From Pseudomonas fluorescens (GTDB lineage Bacteria > Pseudomonadota > Gammaproteobacteria > Pseudomonadales > Pseudomonadaceae): a stretch of DNA of 64,000 nucleotides. The position numbers and the translations under genes were made by a program. The notes beneath the pieces are model-generated. The model searched no databases, was not told where the DNA came from, and was given only the letters and a program-made list of their open reading frames with translations. The stretch's first letter is position 1; each line of letters opens with the position of its first letter. The stretch spans positions 1 through 64,000 of the forward strand of contig NZ_CABVHQ010000024.1 in the NCBI RefSeq assembly GCF_902497895.1. The letters are read 5' to 3'. This document shows positions 17,892 through 27,081 of the stretch, piece after piece.

Positions 17892-18704
17892 TCAACGCCT
17901 AGTGATCACCACCTCCAGATATTCACCGGGCACCACTAGCGAATCCGGGCCGGCCCGGTTCAGGCTGTTCAGCAGTTCGGTCAGGTCGTGTTCCAGGGCC
18001 AGGGCAGCGTCGGCCTCAAGCGCCGCAAAGGCCTTGTGAACCGGTCCGTACCAGGTGCGAAACACCTCGATGAAATGCGCGGCGGAGCGGTACCTGAAAT
18101 TGAACATCCGGCGCGTTACCGCGATCTTGGCGGCGCGGTCAGCGAACAGTGTCTGCAGATGGGCCTCGGTGCCCCACAGCGAAGGCGGTTGCGCGCCGGC
18201 CGGTGGCGGAAGATGGCGCCCGAGGGTCTTGAACATCTGCCCGATAAACCCTTCCGGGGTCCAGTTGGCAAGGCCGATCCTGCCCCCAGGCCGACACACC
18301 CGCGCCAGCTCGGCGGCCGCTTTCGCCTGGTCGGGTGTAAACATCACGCCAAAGGTCGACAGCACTACGTCGAAACTTGCGTCCTCGAAAGGCAGCGCTT
18401 CGGCGTCAGCCACCTGGAAGGTCACTTCCAGGCGCTCGGCCCTCGCCCGGTCCTCGCCGCGTTCGAGCAGCGCTGGCACGTAATCGGTCGAGGTCACCTT
18501 GCAGCCTCGACGCGCCGCGGCCAGCGTCGCGTTGCCATTGCCGGCCGCGACGTCAAGCACCTGCTCATCGCAACGCAGGTCGCAGGCCTCGGCCAACTGC
18601 TCGCCGACTATCTGCAACTTGGTGCCGATCACCGCATAGTCGCCACTGGCCCAGGCAACCTTCTGACGGCTTTTCAGGGCGTTCAAATCAATTGGGGTAC
18701 TCAT
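17892..18704 (-). CDS. Class I SAM-dependent methyltransferase
   Basis: 270 residues from the ATG at 18704. Motif I is VLDVAAGNGNATLAAA, followed by the acidic end of strand 2 (VTSTDYVP) and FQVADAEALPFEDASFDVVL, as in UbiE/Methyltransf_11 enzymes. The substrate is unknown. It is preceded on the same strand by a DUF4242 gene about 90 bases upstream, so they may be co-transcribed. Confidence 0.85.
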   Translation of the reverse strand: MSTPIDLNALKSRQKVAWASGDYAVIGTKLQIVGEQLAEACDLRCDEQVLDVAAGNGNATLAAARRGCKVTSTDYVPALLERGEDRARAERLEVTFQVADAEALPFEDASFDVVLSTFGVMFTPDQAKAAAELARVCRPGGRIGLANWTPEGFIGQMFKTLGRHLPPPAGAQPPSLWGTEAHLQTLFADRAAKIAVTRRMFNFRYRSAAHFIEVFRTWYGPVHKAFAALEADAALALEHDLTELLNSLNRAGPDSLVVPGEYLEVVITRR

Positions 18705-18795
18705 GAGTTCTGGCTCCGAATGGGAGGGCGTAGATTTCGTACAAAGGCCGGACTGTCGATCAGCCGCGGCCTCTGCAAAACCTGATTGAACGCCG

Positions 18796-19068
18796 CTACT
18801 CCGCCGTTGTGGGATCAATGATCGAGGTGACCTGGGAAACCCGGTTGATGGGGAAACTGCCTTGCCTGGCGTGTGCCCTGACCAGCTCCTCGTTCGGTGC
18901 GATATACACGCAGTAAAATTTGTCGCCGGTGACGTAGCTTTGCAGCCACTGCACTTCTGGTCCCAACTCGCTAATGACCTTGCAGGACTTTTGCGAAAGG
19001 GCTTTCAGATCTCGCTCCGTAAGGCTTCCGGCTCCCGGAATATCCCGTTCAATAACAAACTTCGGCAT
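18796..19068 (-). CDS. DUF4242 small protein
   Basis: 90 residues from the ATG at 19068, with a strong GGAGG upstream. It has the DUF4242 pattern: MPKFVIERDIPGAGSLTERD at the N-terminus and VQWLQSYVTGDKFYCVYIAP, a ferredoxin-like alpha/beta fold. A Streptomyces member binds nickel; the function here is unknown. It lies upstream of the methyltransferase and divergent from an AraC gene, so the three may form one small regulated unit. Confidence 0.75.
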   Translation of the reverse strand: MPKFVIERDIPGAGSLTERDLKALSQKSCKVISELGPEVQWLQSYVTGDKFYCVYIAPNEELVRAHARQGSFPINRVSQVTSIIDPTTAE

Positions 19069-19247
19069 GGCAACCTCCACTTGTTGGATGACCGGGGCAG
19101 GCAGTTACCCCGTCGCACAACTATCGCGCTCGAGCACCGTGGCGTCCTGCCCGATCGTCGGCAAGGTCTGCCCGATCGTCCGGACATTGCCCGTCCCGCG
19201 GCCACGCGCTCACAATCGGAAAAGCCCGGCCAATGGGGAGATCAGCC

Positions 19248-19307
19248 ATGGCAGCCCAGTTCATTGACGAAACCTCGCTCCCCCTGGCGCAGTGGAGCAA
19301 CGGCTGA
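19248..19307 (+). CDS. Possible 19-residue leader peptide
   Basis: ATG at 19248 is preceded by GGGGAG at the right distance. The frame codes MAAQFIDETSLPLAQWSNG and stops with a TGA whose last base is the first base of the AraC start codon (TGATG). This is the layout of a coupled leader. Real translation is unproven; it could be chance. Confidence 0.35.
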   Translation: MAAQFIDETSLPLAQWSNG

Positions 19308-20290
19308 TGGACGCCCTGTCGCAGACCTTGGGCGTGGTTCACTTGGTGGGCGCGATCTTTATCAATGCCAGGTTCACCGCGCCCTGGTGCTATCAGTCAC
19401 CCAGAGCCGACTCGGTGGCCCCATTGCTGGAGCCTGACGCCGAGCGGGTGGTGATCTTCCACCTGATCACCGAAGGCGAGTGTTATGTCGAACTCGACAA
19501 CCAGCCGCCGCTGCTTTTGACCGCCGGCGACGTGGTGATTTTTCCCCAGGGTGATGCCCATCGCATGAGCTCGCAACCCGGACTTGCGCCCGCCAAAGGT
19601 GGGCGTCTGGCGGCGGTGCTGTCGCGCCGTCCACGGCAATTGAACTACGGCGGTGGCGGCCCGGCAACCCGCCTGGTGTGTGGCTATCTGGCCTGCGATA
19701 CCCGCCTGGCGGGGATGCTGATGGCGGGGTTGCCGCCGCTGGTCAAGGTCAATGTGCGCGGCTCGAGTGCCGGTATCTGGCTGGAATCCTCGGTGCGTTA
19801 CGCCCTGGCCGAGGCCCGTTCCCCGCGGCCCGGCGGTGCCGGGGTGCTGGCGAAATTGGCCGAGGTGCTGTTCATCGAGGTGTTGCGCCTGTACATGAGT
19901 GAACAAAGTGAGGGTCGTACCGGTTGGCTTGCCGGGGTCCGTGACCGGATCGTCGGTGCCGCCTTGAACTCGCTGCACAAAAGCCCCGCCCAAGCCTGGA
20001 CCCTGGATGAACTGGCGCGCACCGCGGGCACCTCAAGGTCGGTGCTTGCGCAACGCTTTCAACAACTGGTGGGCAGTTCGCCCATGCAGTACCTGGCGCA
20101 GTGGCGCATGCAACTGGCGGCCAATCTTTTGCGCCGCAGTAATGCTTCGTTGACGCATATCGCAGAGCAAGTGGGTTATCAGACCGATACCGCCTTCAGC
20201 CGGGCCTTTCGCCGTGAGTTTGGCGCTCCGCCCGCGGCATGGCGGCGCAGTCAGTCGGCGACCACTCGTGGAAAATCGAATGTCGCCTAA
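19307..20290 (+). CDS. AraC-family regulator with cupin sensor domain
   Basis: 327 residues from the ATG at 19307; a GTG at 19292 would add five residues. The N-terminal cupin (AraC_binding/Cupin_6) is seen in VVIFHLITEGECYVELD and LLTAGDVVIFPQGDAHRM. The C-terminal HTH pair includes TLDELARTAGTSRSVLAQRF and LTHIAEQVGYQTDTAFSRAF. It is divergent from DUF4242/methyltransferase and 32 bases upstream of the VOC gene. It probably controls one or both. Confidence 0.85.
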   Translation: MDALSQTLGVVHLVGAIFINARFTAPWCYQSPRADSVAPLLEPDAERVVIFHLITEGECYVELDNQPPLLLTAGDVVIFPQGDAHRMSSQPGLAPAKGGRLAAVLSRRPRQLNYGGGGPATRLVCGYLACDTRLAGMLMAGLPPLVKVNVRGSSAGIWLESSVRYALAEARSPRPGGAGVLAKLAEVLFIEVLRLYMSEQSEGRTGWLAGVRDRIVGAALNSLHKSPAQAWTLDELARTAGTSRSVLAQRFQQLVGSSPMQYLAQWRMQLAANLLRRSNASLTHIAEQVGYQTDTAFSRAFRREFGAPPAAWRRSQSATTRGKSNVA

Positions 20291-20322
20291 GCTGAAGGTG
20301 AGCCTGGGAGGAGGATTCCCGC

Positions 20323-20703
20323 GTGAGCGTACAGCTGAACCACACCATCGTCTGGTGCCGCGACAAGCACCGGTCATCGTCCTTTCTCGTGGAGCTCCTG
20401 GGCCTGCCCCGCCCTGCCCCATTCGGTCCGATGCTGATCGTCCAGCTGGATAACGGCGTCTCCCTCGACTATTACGACGAGGATGGCGAGATCGCTTCCC
20501 AGCACTATGCGTTCCTGATCGGCGAGGACGACTTCGACCCGATCTTCGCCCGGATACAGGCCCAGGGGCTGCCCTACTGGGCCGACCCCGGCAAGCGGCG
20601 AGCGAATGCAATAAACCGCCTGGATGGCGGTCGCCGGGTGTATTTCGATGATCCCGACGGCCATCTGCTGGAGATTTTCACTCAGCCCCAGGCCGTGACG
20701 TAA
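20323..20703 (+). CDS. VOC-family (glyoxalase/bleomycin-resistance fold) protein
   Basis: 126 residues, GTG start with GGGAGGAGG upstream. The VOC pattern is clear: LNHTIVWCRDKHRSSSFLVE at the start and GRRVYFDDPDGHLLEIFTQP at the end. Candidate metal ligands are His4 in the first strand and the terminal Glu in LLEIF. Such proteins include glyoxalases, dioxygenases and antibiotic-binding proteins; the reaction here is unknown. It is co-oriented with the AraC gene immediately upstream. Confidence 0.8.
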   Translation: MSVQLNHTIVWCRDKHRSSSFLVELLGLPRPAPFGPMLIVQLDNGVSLDYYDEDGEIASQHYAFLIGEDDFDPIFARIQAQGLPYWADPGKRRANAINRLDGGRRVYFDDPDGHLLEIFTQPQAVT

Positions 20704-20843
20704 CGAATCACATCGTTCTGCAATTGCTCGAAGGACAGGGCTGGTTGATTCATCACGGCATCTCGATAGCTCGGTGTCTCTTTTTAGATAACCGTGGCGA
20801 CGCCGTCCAACAAGGAATGTTGTCACCCCCGGATAACCAAAAG

Positions 20844-21635
20844 TTATTCAAGGGGCAGCCGACTGTTGAGATCCGCTACCGAAACCATGCGATGGGGGCC
20901 GACATCAGCGGCGTATTGACTGACCACCTGGCGGCTCATTCTGACAATGCTCTCCACCAGTTCCAGGCCCACCCCGGCGCGCCACGAGGCGACAACATCC
21001 AGTTGCGGCAAGCGGCTGCCCGGTTCCAGCTGAATCAGTTCGCCGCTGGCCAGGGGCTCGGCCACCAGCGCGGCCGGCAAGGCGCCGATGCCGAAGCCGT
21101 CGCGAATCAGCCGGGTCATGGCCGACACCGAATTGACGCAACTGACCCGCGGTGCATTGATGCCATGGGCATGCAGCAGGTTGAGTACATCCTGATGCGC
21201 TCGCGAGTGTTTGACGAAGGTGATGATGCGTTCACCGGCCATCTCGACCAGCGAGGCATAGGGCCGGGCATAGATCGAGTGGCTGGCGGCGATCCAGTGC
21301 ATCGGGTAATGGGCCAGCTCGAGGTTGCGCACGCTGTCGTGGCGGATCAGGTCGGTCTGGAACACGATATCCAGATAGCCCTTCTGCAGCTGGTCGCAGA
21401 GATTGCGCGCGGCGTCGGCGGTGATCTCGATTTCCACGGCAGGAAAGGTTTGCATCAGGGTCGACATCAACGGGCTGAGCCAGGTATGGATCACCGTGTC
21501 CATCACGCCGATGCGCACCAGCCTCTTCTGCGGGCTGGAGATCGCTGCCTGGGTGCTGAACATTTTCTCCGCGGTCCGGCTGAAGCTTTGCCGGCGGGCG
21601 ACCCAGACGAAGGTTTCGAGGAATTTGAGGTTCAT
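20844..21635 (-). pseudogene. LysR-family regulator with internal deletion in the DNA-binding domain
   Basis: 263 residues from the ATG at 21635, against about 300 for the family. The HTH begins normally (MNLKFLETFVWVARRQSF, SRTAEKMFSTQAAIS) but after AISS it jumps to PQKRLVRIGVMDTVIHTWLS, the start of the effector domain. The wing and long linker helix, roughly 45-50 residues, are missing with no frame change. The effector domain then runs intact to the end (DGFGIGALPAALVAEPLASG). DNA binding is probably lost, so I call it a likely pseudogene although the frame is open. Confidence 0.7.
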
Positions 21636-21880
21636 GGCGGCTCTGGTGGCTCTTGTGGCATTGGTGATACTCGGGTGGCGGTCACTGTTCTCCCACAGAG
21701 AACCGTGTTGGTCGCGTTGCAATTGTTACTCCAGAGTCCGCCTCCATGGGTATCAAATTTTTTATGCATAACACCGCTTTTTCCCGTTTGACGCCGCTTT
21801 GCCTCGACAAGGAATCCGCTCCACGACGCAGGCGACTCCCACACCAGGTCACCTTTGAGATAACGGGTGCACATAAAACT

Positions 21881-21910
21881 TGTAGGAGCTGCCGCAGGCT
21901 GCGATCTTTT
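21881..21910. repeat. Single REP copy
   Basis: One unpaired copy, TGTAGGAGCTGCCGCAGGCT then GCGATCTTTT. It is the same family as the clusters at 17670 and 37842 and lies between the LysR and GNAT genes. Confidence 0.7.
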
Positions 21911-22024
21911 GGGAACAGCCAATGCTTGACTGACCGGCATCAGGGCTGGCCATGATCGTGGACTTTCGGCGCCTGGCCAGCGAGAGCCGCCATGACCCCG
22001 CAAACTGCAAGCAGGAGCTCCCCG

Positions 22025-22519
22025 ATGCTCTCGATAGAACTGCACAACGCCCAGCGCGATGAACTCGAATGCATCGAGAACCTGATGCAGTTCTATATGT
22101 ACGACTTCAGCGAGTGGCTGGCGCTGGAGTTCGGCGAGCATGGTTTTTTCAGCATCCAGCCCAAACTCGACTACTGGCGAAAACCCTCGACCCGCCCTTT
22201 CCTGATCAAGGCTGACGGGGAGCTGGCCGGCTTCGTGACCATTGACGACGAGGTTCGCTCACAAGGCGCGCAGTACAATATCGGCTACTTTTTTGTCAGC
22301 CGCCGCTATCGCGGTCAAGGCGTCGCCAGGTTTGTGGTGTCGGCATTGCTGAAGAAATTTCCCGGTCAGTGGCAGATTTTCCACATCGACGCCAATCAGC
22401 CGGCGCGCGCATTCTGGGCCAGGGTCATCCCCGACCTCACCAAAGGTGAATTCACTCGACATCAGCTGTCGGTCGATGGATATGCCTGCACCCTGTTCAG
22501 GTTCCAATGCGGGGGCTGA
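22025..22519 (+). CDS. GNAT-family N-acetyltransferase
   Basis: 164 residues from the ATG at 22025, with CAGGAG upstream; an earlier ATG at 21992 has no good ribosome site. The acetyl-CoA pyrophosphate loop is seen as RRYRGQGVARFVVSALLKKF, preceded by the beta-4 strand YNIGYFFVS. The substrate is unknown. It stands alone between the damaged LysR gene and the large membrane protein. Confidence 0.8.
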   Translation: MLSIELHNAQRDELECIENLMQFYMYDFSEWLALEFGEHGFFSIQPKLDYWRKPSTRPFLIKADGELAGFVTIDDEVRSQGAQYNIGYFFVSRRYRGQGVARFVVSALLKKFPGQWQIFHIDANQPARAFWARVIPDLTKGEFTRHQLSVDGYACTLFRFQCGG

Positions 22520-22657
22520 GCGTATCCGGCTGCAGGATAAAATCGCAGGCATCAGTGACGACTCCGGCCCCTTGGCGCACCCCTCGAGTTGAGCGGGTGC
22601 CCAGGTTGGGTCTATACCTTAGGAGTACCGGTCGGCCCGACACCTGAGGGATAGGCC

Positions 22658-25600
22658 ATGGACAACAGCAAGGATTCAGGCAGCAACCTGGGCTTCTGGC
22701 TGCCAGGCAGCGCGATCATCCTCAGCCTGGTGGTATCGACCTTCGCTCTCACCCGTGAGCCTTTCCTCGAGTCGCGCCCCATCGGTGGCCAATTCCAGGC
22801 GCAACTGCCCATAGAAGCCCGCTTGTGGCAGGACCCCTTCGATGCGCTCGAGCGCTATCGCAAAAAACTCAAGGACAGCAAATTCCCAGGCTCGGAATGC
22901 AGTAGCACGCTTTCCGGCAAGTCAGCGGTACCTGGTACCTCACCCGCGCAGGAAGCGCCTCCGGACATCATGGTGGCGTTGGTCGAGGGTGGGCCGTATG
23001 CCGATGAGGTGGAACTGCGCCGGCGCATTCGCTACGCCACCCTGGCGGGGTTCAAGAATTCCCGCATGGTCCCGGAAGACGAGCAGCACATCCGTTGCCT
23101 GGCCCTTGCAAACGATCTGGCGGGCGATCCGCAAACCACCGAAACCGATCCGCAACGCGCTGAGCTCCCCTATGAAACCTTCGTCGCCGACCCGTTCGAT
23201 CCCCCTACGGACGTTGACGACATCCAGCATCCGGCTGACCGGACCATGCTGTTCTGGGTCAAGCAGGAGTATCTGGGTTCGGACCCGTTGCAAAAGCTCG
23301 AGGTCTTGCGCCACACCCTGGCCTGTAAAGTCGGCCAGGCGTACGGCGCGCCGCAAGCGTGCGACGCGCAGCCCGACAGTACGTTACTCAAGGTAGTCGG
23401 CCCCTCCAACTCGACAATGCTCCGGGATATGTACTGGCAGGAGGCCCAGGGCACGCTAGTGCCCCATATCGAGATTTACTCGCCACTGGCCACGGCCGAC
23501 AAAAAAATGTTGATGCGTGGCTTCACCAAGGCCGGTTCTCCCGAAGAAATATCGGCGGAGCCAACCCGGTATAAGGAGTCAATGAACCTGCTGCGCACGG
23601 TCAGCGACGACGGCACCATGACACGCCTGCTCCTGGAGGAACTGAAGCTGCGTCGAGTAGACCCGGCTGCCGGTGTGCAATGCGCCAAAGGCGCGACCCT
23701 GCGGGTCGGAATGCCTTGCGGTCCCGAGGGCAGGCGCGCCAATCGCATTGCGCTGATCTCCGAGTGGGACAGCTTCTACAGCCGCGCACTGATCGAGAGC
23801 TTCAAGTCGCAGGTTGCCGAGAGCGCTCGTATCGGCCACGAAGACGGGGCATTGGTCGATGAATGGGTGCTGCGCTTCAGCTATCTGCGTGGCCTGGACG
23901 GACGCCTTCCGGAGGAAGCCCCGAGCGGCGACAAGGCCACCGCCAAGGATGCCAGCAAGGACAGCAACCAGCTGGATCTCAGCCCCCTCGAGAAGTCCGA
24001 TGGCAATTCCCAGCTCGATTACCTGCGCCGCCTCGCCGATTACATCGTGCTCGAGGACGAGGCTTATCGCCGAAATGGTGAAAGTGGAATCGGCGCCATT
24101 GGCGTGCTGGGCGTCGACACCTACGACAAGTTGCTGGTCTTGCAGGCTCTCAAGAGCCGGATGCCCAACAAGGTGTTTTTCTCCACCGATCTTGACGCGC
24201 GCATGTTGCAGCGCGGGCAGGCGCAGACCACCCGCAACCTGGTGCTGGCCGCGCCCTATGGGCTGACGCTGACCCGCGCCCTGCAACAGGACGTGCCACC
24301 GTTTCGCGACAGTTTGCAGAGCGCGGTGTTCATCGCGGTGCTGGCCGCCCAAGCGCCCCAGAGTTTCGACGCCAAGCGGGCGAAATTCGATTATTCGAAG
24401 TCGGGGCTGCTCTCGCCTGGCATTTATGAAGTGGGCATCAGTGGCTTCATCCCGCTGGCGAGCCGGTTGACCGCATCCCGCGCCGAGGATTGCGCAGCCC
24501 CGCTCCGTGCGCGGCCAGGCCGGGTCAGCACTATACGTGCGCAGGACATCATGGCCCTGCGCTGCCTGCAGGATCCGTCGCCGCCGCCGTATCCCGAACT
24601 GTCCCAAACGGTGCGCAACAAGTTCGAAGAGCGACAGTCGTACTTTTGGGCCGGGCCGCTGTCGCTGATCCTGCTGGTCCTGGCGATTTTCCTCGGCTGG
24701 TGGTGGACTAATGAGCAATCGCCCGACAACAGCCTGCCACCTTGGGTGCGCGGCGTGCCGCTGGCACTTTATGTGGCGTCCGGGCTGTCGGCCTGGGTCG
24801 CCACCCAGTACTGGCGCGTGGAGTTCATGTGGATCACCTTCGTGTTGATCCTGCTGGGGATCATTTGCTCAGGGCTTATCCGCCGCTCCCGGCGCCAGTC
24901 GGCTCCTTGCGAAGGCCCACCCGCCCCCGTCGTGGCCAGAGGGTTGTTCGACTCGTCGGCGTGGTACATCGCGGTGCCGATCGTGGCATTTATCCTGGCG
25001 CTGCTATGGGCGTTCCAGATCCGCCACACCTTGACGGGCGGCGGACTGGGCGAACCGATGTTCCTGTTCGAGGGCATCAGCGCCTGGCCAACGGTGGCGC
25101 TGCGCCTGCTCGCAGTGCTGATCTCCATCTCGGCGCTGGCCTGGGGCTGGCGCAGCCTGCGCGTCAGCCGGATCGAGATCGAGACCGCCTATCACTTGCG
25201 CCCTTACCTGCGCAGCCGTCGAACGAGTCTGTGGCGGCAGTTTCCGCGCTTCGTTCAGGGCGCAAAAAGGCGCACATGGCATCAATGGTTCGAAGAACTG
25301 GGGCATCGCCTGTTCCTGGTGCTGTTCCCGCTCTCATCCACCAGCATTGCCAGAACACAGCCCAGGGCATGGGCTGCTCTTCCCCGGTCCGGTGATGCGG
25401 ACGGACGCACGATCATCTCTTTCCTGCGCTTCTGGAGGGAGCACTGCGTGAGCGGTACCTTCGGTGCCCGCATGCTGCGCGCCGTCCTCGCCACCTGGAT
25501 TTTTGTGGTGGTCACCAGCGTGCTCTTTGTGCTGTGGCCCATGGAAGGGGTTCCGGTGCGCGGAGAATCGCCGGTCTGGAGGTTGAGCTGGATGGTTCCA

Positions 25601-26194
25601 ACCCTGGTTTTCCAACTGCTGGTGTTCTGGGTGGTGGATGCCAATCGCCTACTGGCGCGATTTATCCGCCAACTCAGCAGCTATCACGCGATCTGGCCAA
25701 AAAAATTGCAGGATGAGCATGAGAAAATTTTTGGTATCCGTGACCATGCCTGTATCGACGACTGGGTGGACACGATGTTGATCGCCAGGCGTAGCGCGGC
25801 GGTCAACCGTCTGATCTATGCCCCGACGGTAGTCCTGTTGATCCTGATGGCGTCTCGCAGCAGTGTGTTCGACAACTGGCCGACACCGCCCAGCGTGGTC
25901 CTCTCATTCCTGCTCACCGCGCTGGTGCTGCTGATCAGCGCGTTGTCGCTGCGCCGTGCCGCGGAAAAGGCACGAGCCGCGGCCTTGCAGCGAGTTGATA
26001 GCTACCTGTTGGAAACACCCGCCAGCACACCAGGTTATGACAAGTTCCGGATGATCCGCGAACGCATCGCGGCGCTCAATACCGGCGCCTTCTCACGCTA
26101 CTCGGAAGAGCCGCTGGTGCGCGCGCTTTTGCTGGCGCTGACCGGCATTGGCGGTTCGGCCATCGTCGATGCGTTGAGTTATGCGAAGTTCTAG
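22658..26194 (+). CDS. Large multi-domain membrane protein of unknown function
   Basis: 1178 residues. I do not recognise the family. A signal-anchor helix lies at about 11-31. A large, probably periplasmic region of about 630 residues follows, with alpha/beta stretches reminiscent of type I periplasmic-binding folds: RIALISEWDSFYSRALIESF, then IGVLGVDTYDKLLVLQALKS and KVFFSTDLDARML. From about residue 665 there are roughly ten hydrophobic segments (for example WAGPLSLILLVLAIFLGWWW and VVLSFLLTALVLLISALSL), with a short soluble part near 1000. No ATPase, kinase or protease motif is seen. It is a single gene flanked by a GNAT gene and a REP pair. Confidence 0.6.
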   Translation: MDNSKDSGSNLGFWLPGSAIILSLVVSTFALTREPFLESRPIGGQFQAQLPIEARLWQDPFDALERYRKKLKDSKFPGSECSSTLSGKSAVPGTSPAQEAPPDIMVALVEGGPYADEVELRRRIRYATLAGFKNSRMVPEDEQHIRCLALANDLAGDPQTTETDPQRAELPYETFVADPFDPPTDVDDIQHPADRTMLFWVKQEYLGSDPLQKLEVLRHTLACKVGQAYGAPQACDAQPDSTLLKVVGPSNSTMLRDMYWQEAQGTLVPHIEIYSPLATADKKMLMRGFTKAGSPEEISAEPTRYKESMNLLRTVSDDGTMTRLLLEELKLRRVDPAAGVQCAKGATLRVGMPCGPEGRRANRIALISEWDSFYSRALIESFKSQVAESARIGHEDGALVDEWVLRFSYLRGLDGRLPEEAPSGDKATAKDASKDSNQLDLSPLEKSDGNSQLDYLRRLADYIVLEDEAYRRNGESGIGAIGVLGVDTYDKLLVLQALKSRMPNKVFFSTDLDARMLQRGQAQTTRNLVLAAPYGLTLTRALQQDVPPFRDSLQSAVFIAVLAAQAPQSFDAKRAKFDYSKSGLLSPGIYEVGISGFIPLASRLTASRAEDCAAPLRARPGRVSTIRAQDIMALRCLQDPSPPPYPELSQTVRNKFEERQSYFWAGPLSLILLVLAIFLGWWWTNEQSPDNSLPPWVRGVPLALYVASGLSAWVATQYWRVEFMWITFVLILLGIICSGLIRRSRRQSAPCEGPPAPVVARGLFDSSAWYIAVPIVAFILALLWAFQIRHTLTGGGLGEPMFLFEGISAWPTVALRLLAVLISISALAWGWRSLRVSRIEIETAYHLRPYLRSRRTSLWRQFPRFVQGAKRRTWHQWFEELGHRLFLVLFPLSSTSIARTQPRAWAALPRSGDADGRTIISFLRFWREHCVSGTFGARMLRAVLATWIFVVVTSVLFVLWPMEGVPVRGESPVWRLSWMVPTLVFQLLVFWVVDANRLLARFIRQLSSYHAIWPKKLQDEHEKIFGIRDHACIDDWVDTMLIARRSAAVNRLIYAPTVVLLILMASRSSVFDNWPTPPSVVLSFLLTALVLLISALSLRRAAEKARAAALQRVDSYLLETPASTPGYDKFRMIRERIAALNTGAFSRYSEEPLVRALLLALTGIGGSAIVDALSYAKF

Positions 26195-26255
26195 GAGTCG
26201 GCGGACGGGGCATCAAGGGCATGGGTATCTACACATCTCGAAAGGCTAGAACTCC

Positions 26256-26421
26256 CGTAGCAGCTGTCGAGTAGAACGAGGCAGCGTCCGAGGACGGAGT
26301 CCTCGTAAAAGCTGTGCTCGCGGTTTATCTGCAACTCCGAGGTGCAGGGTTTTACGGCTGCTTCGCAGCCGGACGCTGCCTCGTTCTACTCGACAGCTGC
26401 TACGCCCTACGCCCTACGCCC
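26256..26421. repeat. REP pair with perfect 34-base arms plus TACGCCC tandem repeat
   Basis: The arms at 26256-26289 and 26371-26404 are exact reverse complements over 34 bases, beginning CGTAGCAGCTGTCGAGTAGA. The middle of each arm differs from the usual REP here (TCGAGTAGAACGAGG replaces GCCGAAGGCTGCG), so both sides changed together. TACGCCC is then repeated three times at 26401-26421. This fills the gap between the large membrane protein and pqiC. Confidence 0.85.
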
Positions 26422-26463
26422 TGCCAAGCATCAAAAAATGTGTAGACACCTATGCATCAAGGG

Positions 26464-27081
26464 CTAAGGACAGCCTGTCCCCCGCTTTGTTGACCAGTTG
26501 CGGGCGGTACCGGCAATGATGCCCGCCAGTTGCCCGATGGCCCGCTGATGGGCCAGCACCACATCCGGCACCCCGGGACCGGCAGGTTGGCGGATGACGC
26601 TACTGCAGGTCAGGCTCCGGGTTTTTTCGCCAGCGCCGCGCAGGCTGATACTCCAGACCGCATCGATCAAGGCGTATTGACCCGGCAGTGAGTCGAAACG
26701 CCGGACGTCGGTTTGCAGCGAGAGAACGTCGCGGCCGGGAACCTTGGGTAAGCCCGCCAGATCGCGGGTACCCAGCTTGAGCTCCATCTGGCTGGCCAGG
26801 GCGTCATGGAACTCATCGGCCAGCGGCGCGCTCCAGCGCTCGGTTTCAAGGATCGCCAAGGCTCCGCTACTCTGGCGGATCACCACCTGCGGCTGGTCGA
26901 CCTGGACCGGGATACGCACCGGTTGCATCTCGAACTGGAAAGCTGACCCGGCTGCATTCGTGCGCGTTGCACTGTCCGTCGCGGTCGGCACCAGGGTGTA
27001 GTAATGGGTCGGCGCCGACGTGCAGGCGCTCAGGCCCAGGGTGGCGAAAAAGGCCAGGGAGCGAATAGTCATGGGGTTCAT
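26464..27081 (-). CDS. pqiC: Intermembrane transport lipoprotein PqiC
   Basis: 205 residues starting at 27081, overlapping the pqiB stop by four bases (ATGA). The N-terminal lipobox is LGLSACTS with Cys20. The mature part has the PqiC/ABC-type lipoprotein pattern (THYYTLVP, VRIPVQVDQPQVVIR, RWSAPLADEFHDALASQ). PqiC sits on the inner face of the outer membrane as the receiving end of the PqiB tunnel, used for lipid traffic or envelope integrity. It is the last gene of the pqi operon. Confidence 0.85.
   Translation of the reverse strand: MNPMTIRSLAFFATLGLSACTSAPTHYYTLVPTATDSATRTNAAGSAFQFEMQPVRIPVQVDQPQVVIRQSSGALAILETERWSAPLADEFHDALASQMELKLGTRDLAGLPKVPGRDVLSLQTDVRRFDSLPGQYALIDAVWSISLRGAGEKTRSLTCSSVIRQPAGPGVPDVVLAHQRAIGQLAGIIAGTARNWSTKRGTGCP

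Noticed and set aside
23579..24718. 379-codon minus-strand frame inside the large membrane protein gene
   Set aside because: Shadow frame; low-complexity composition and no ribosome site.
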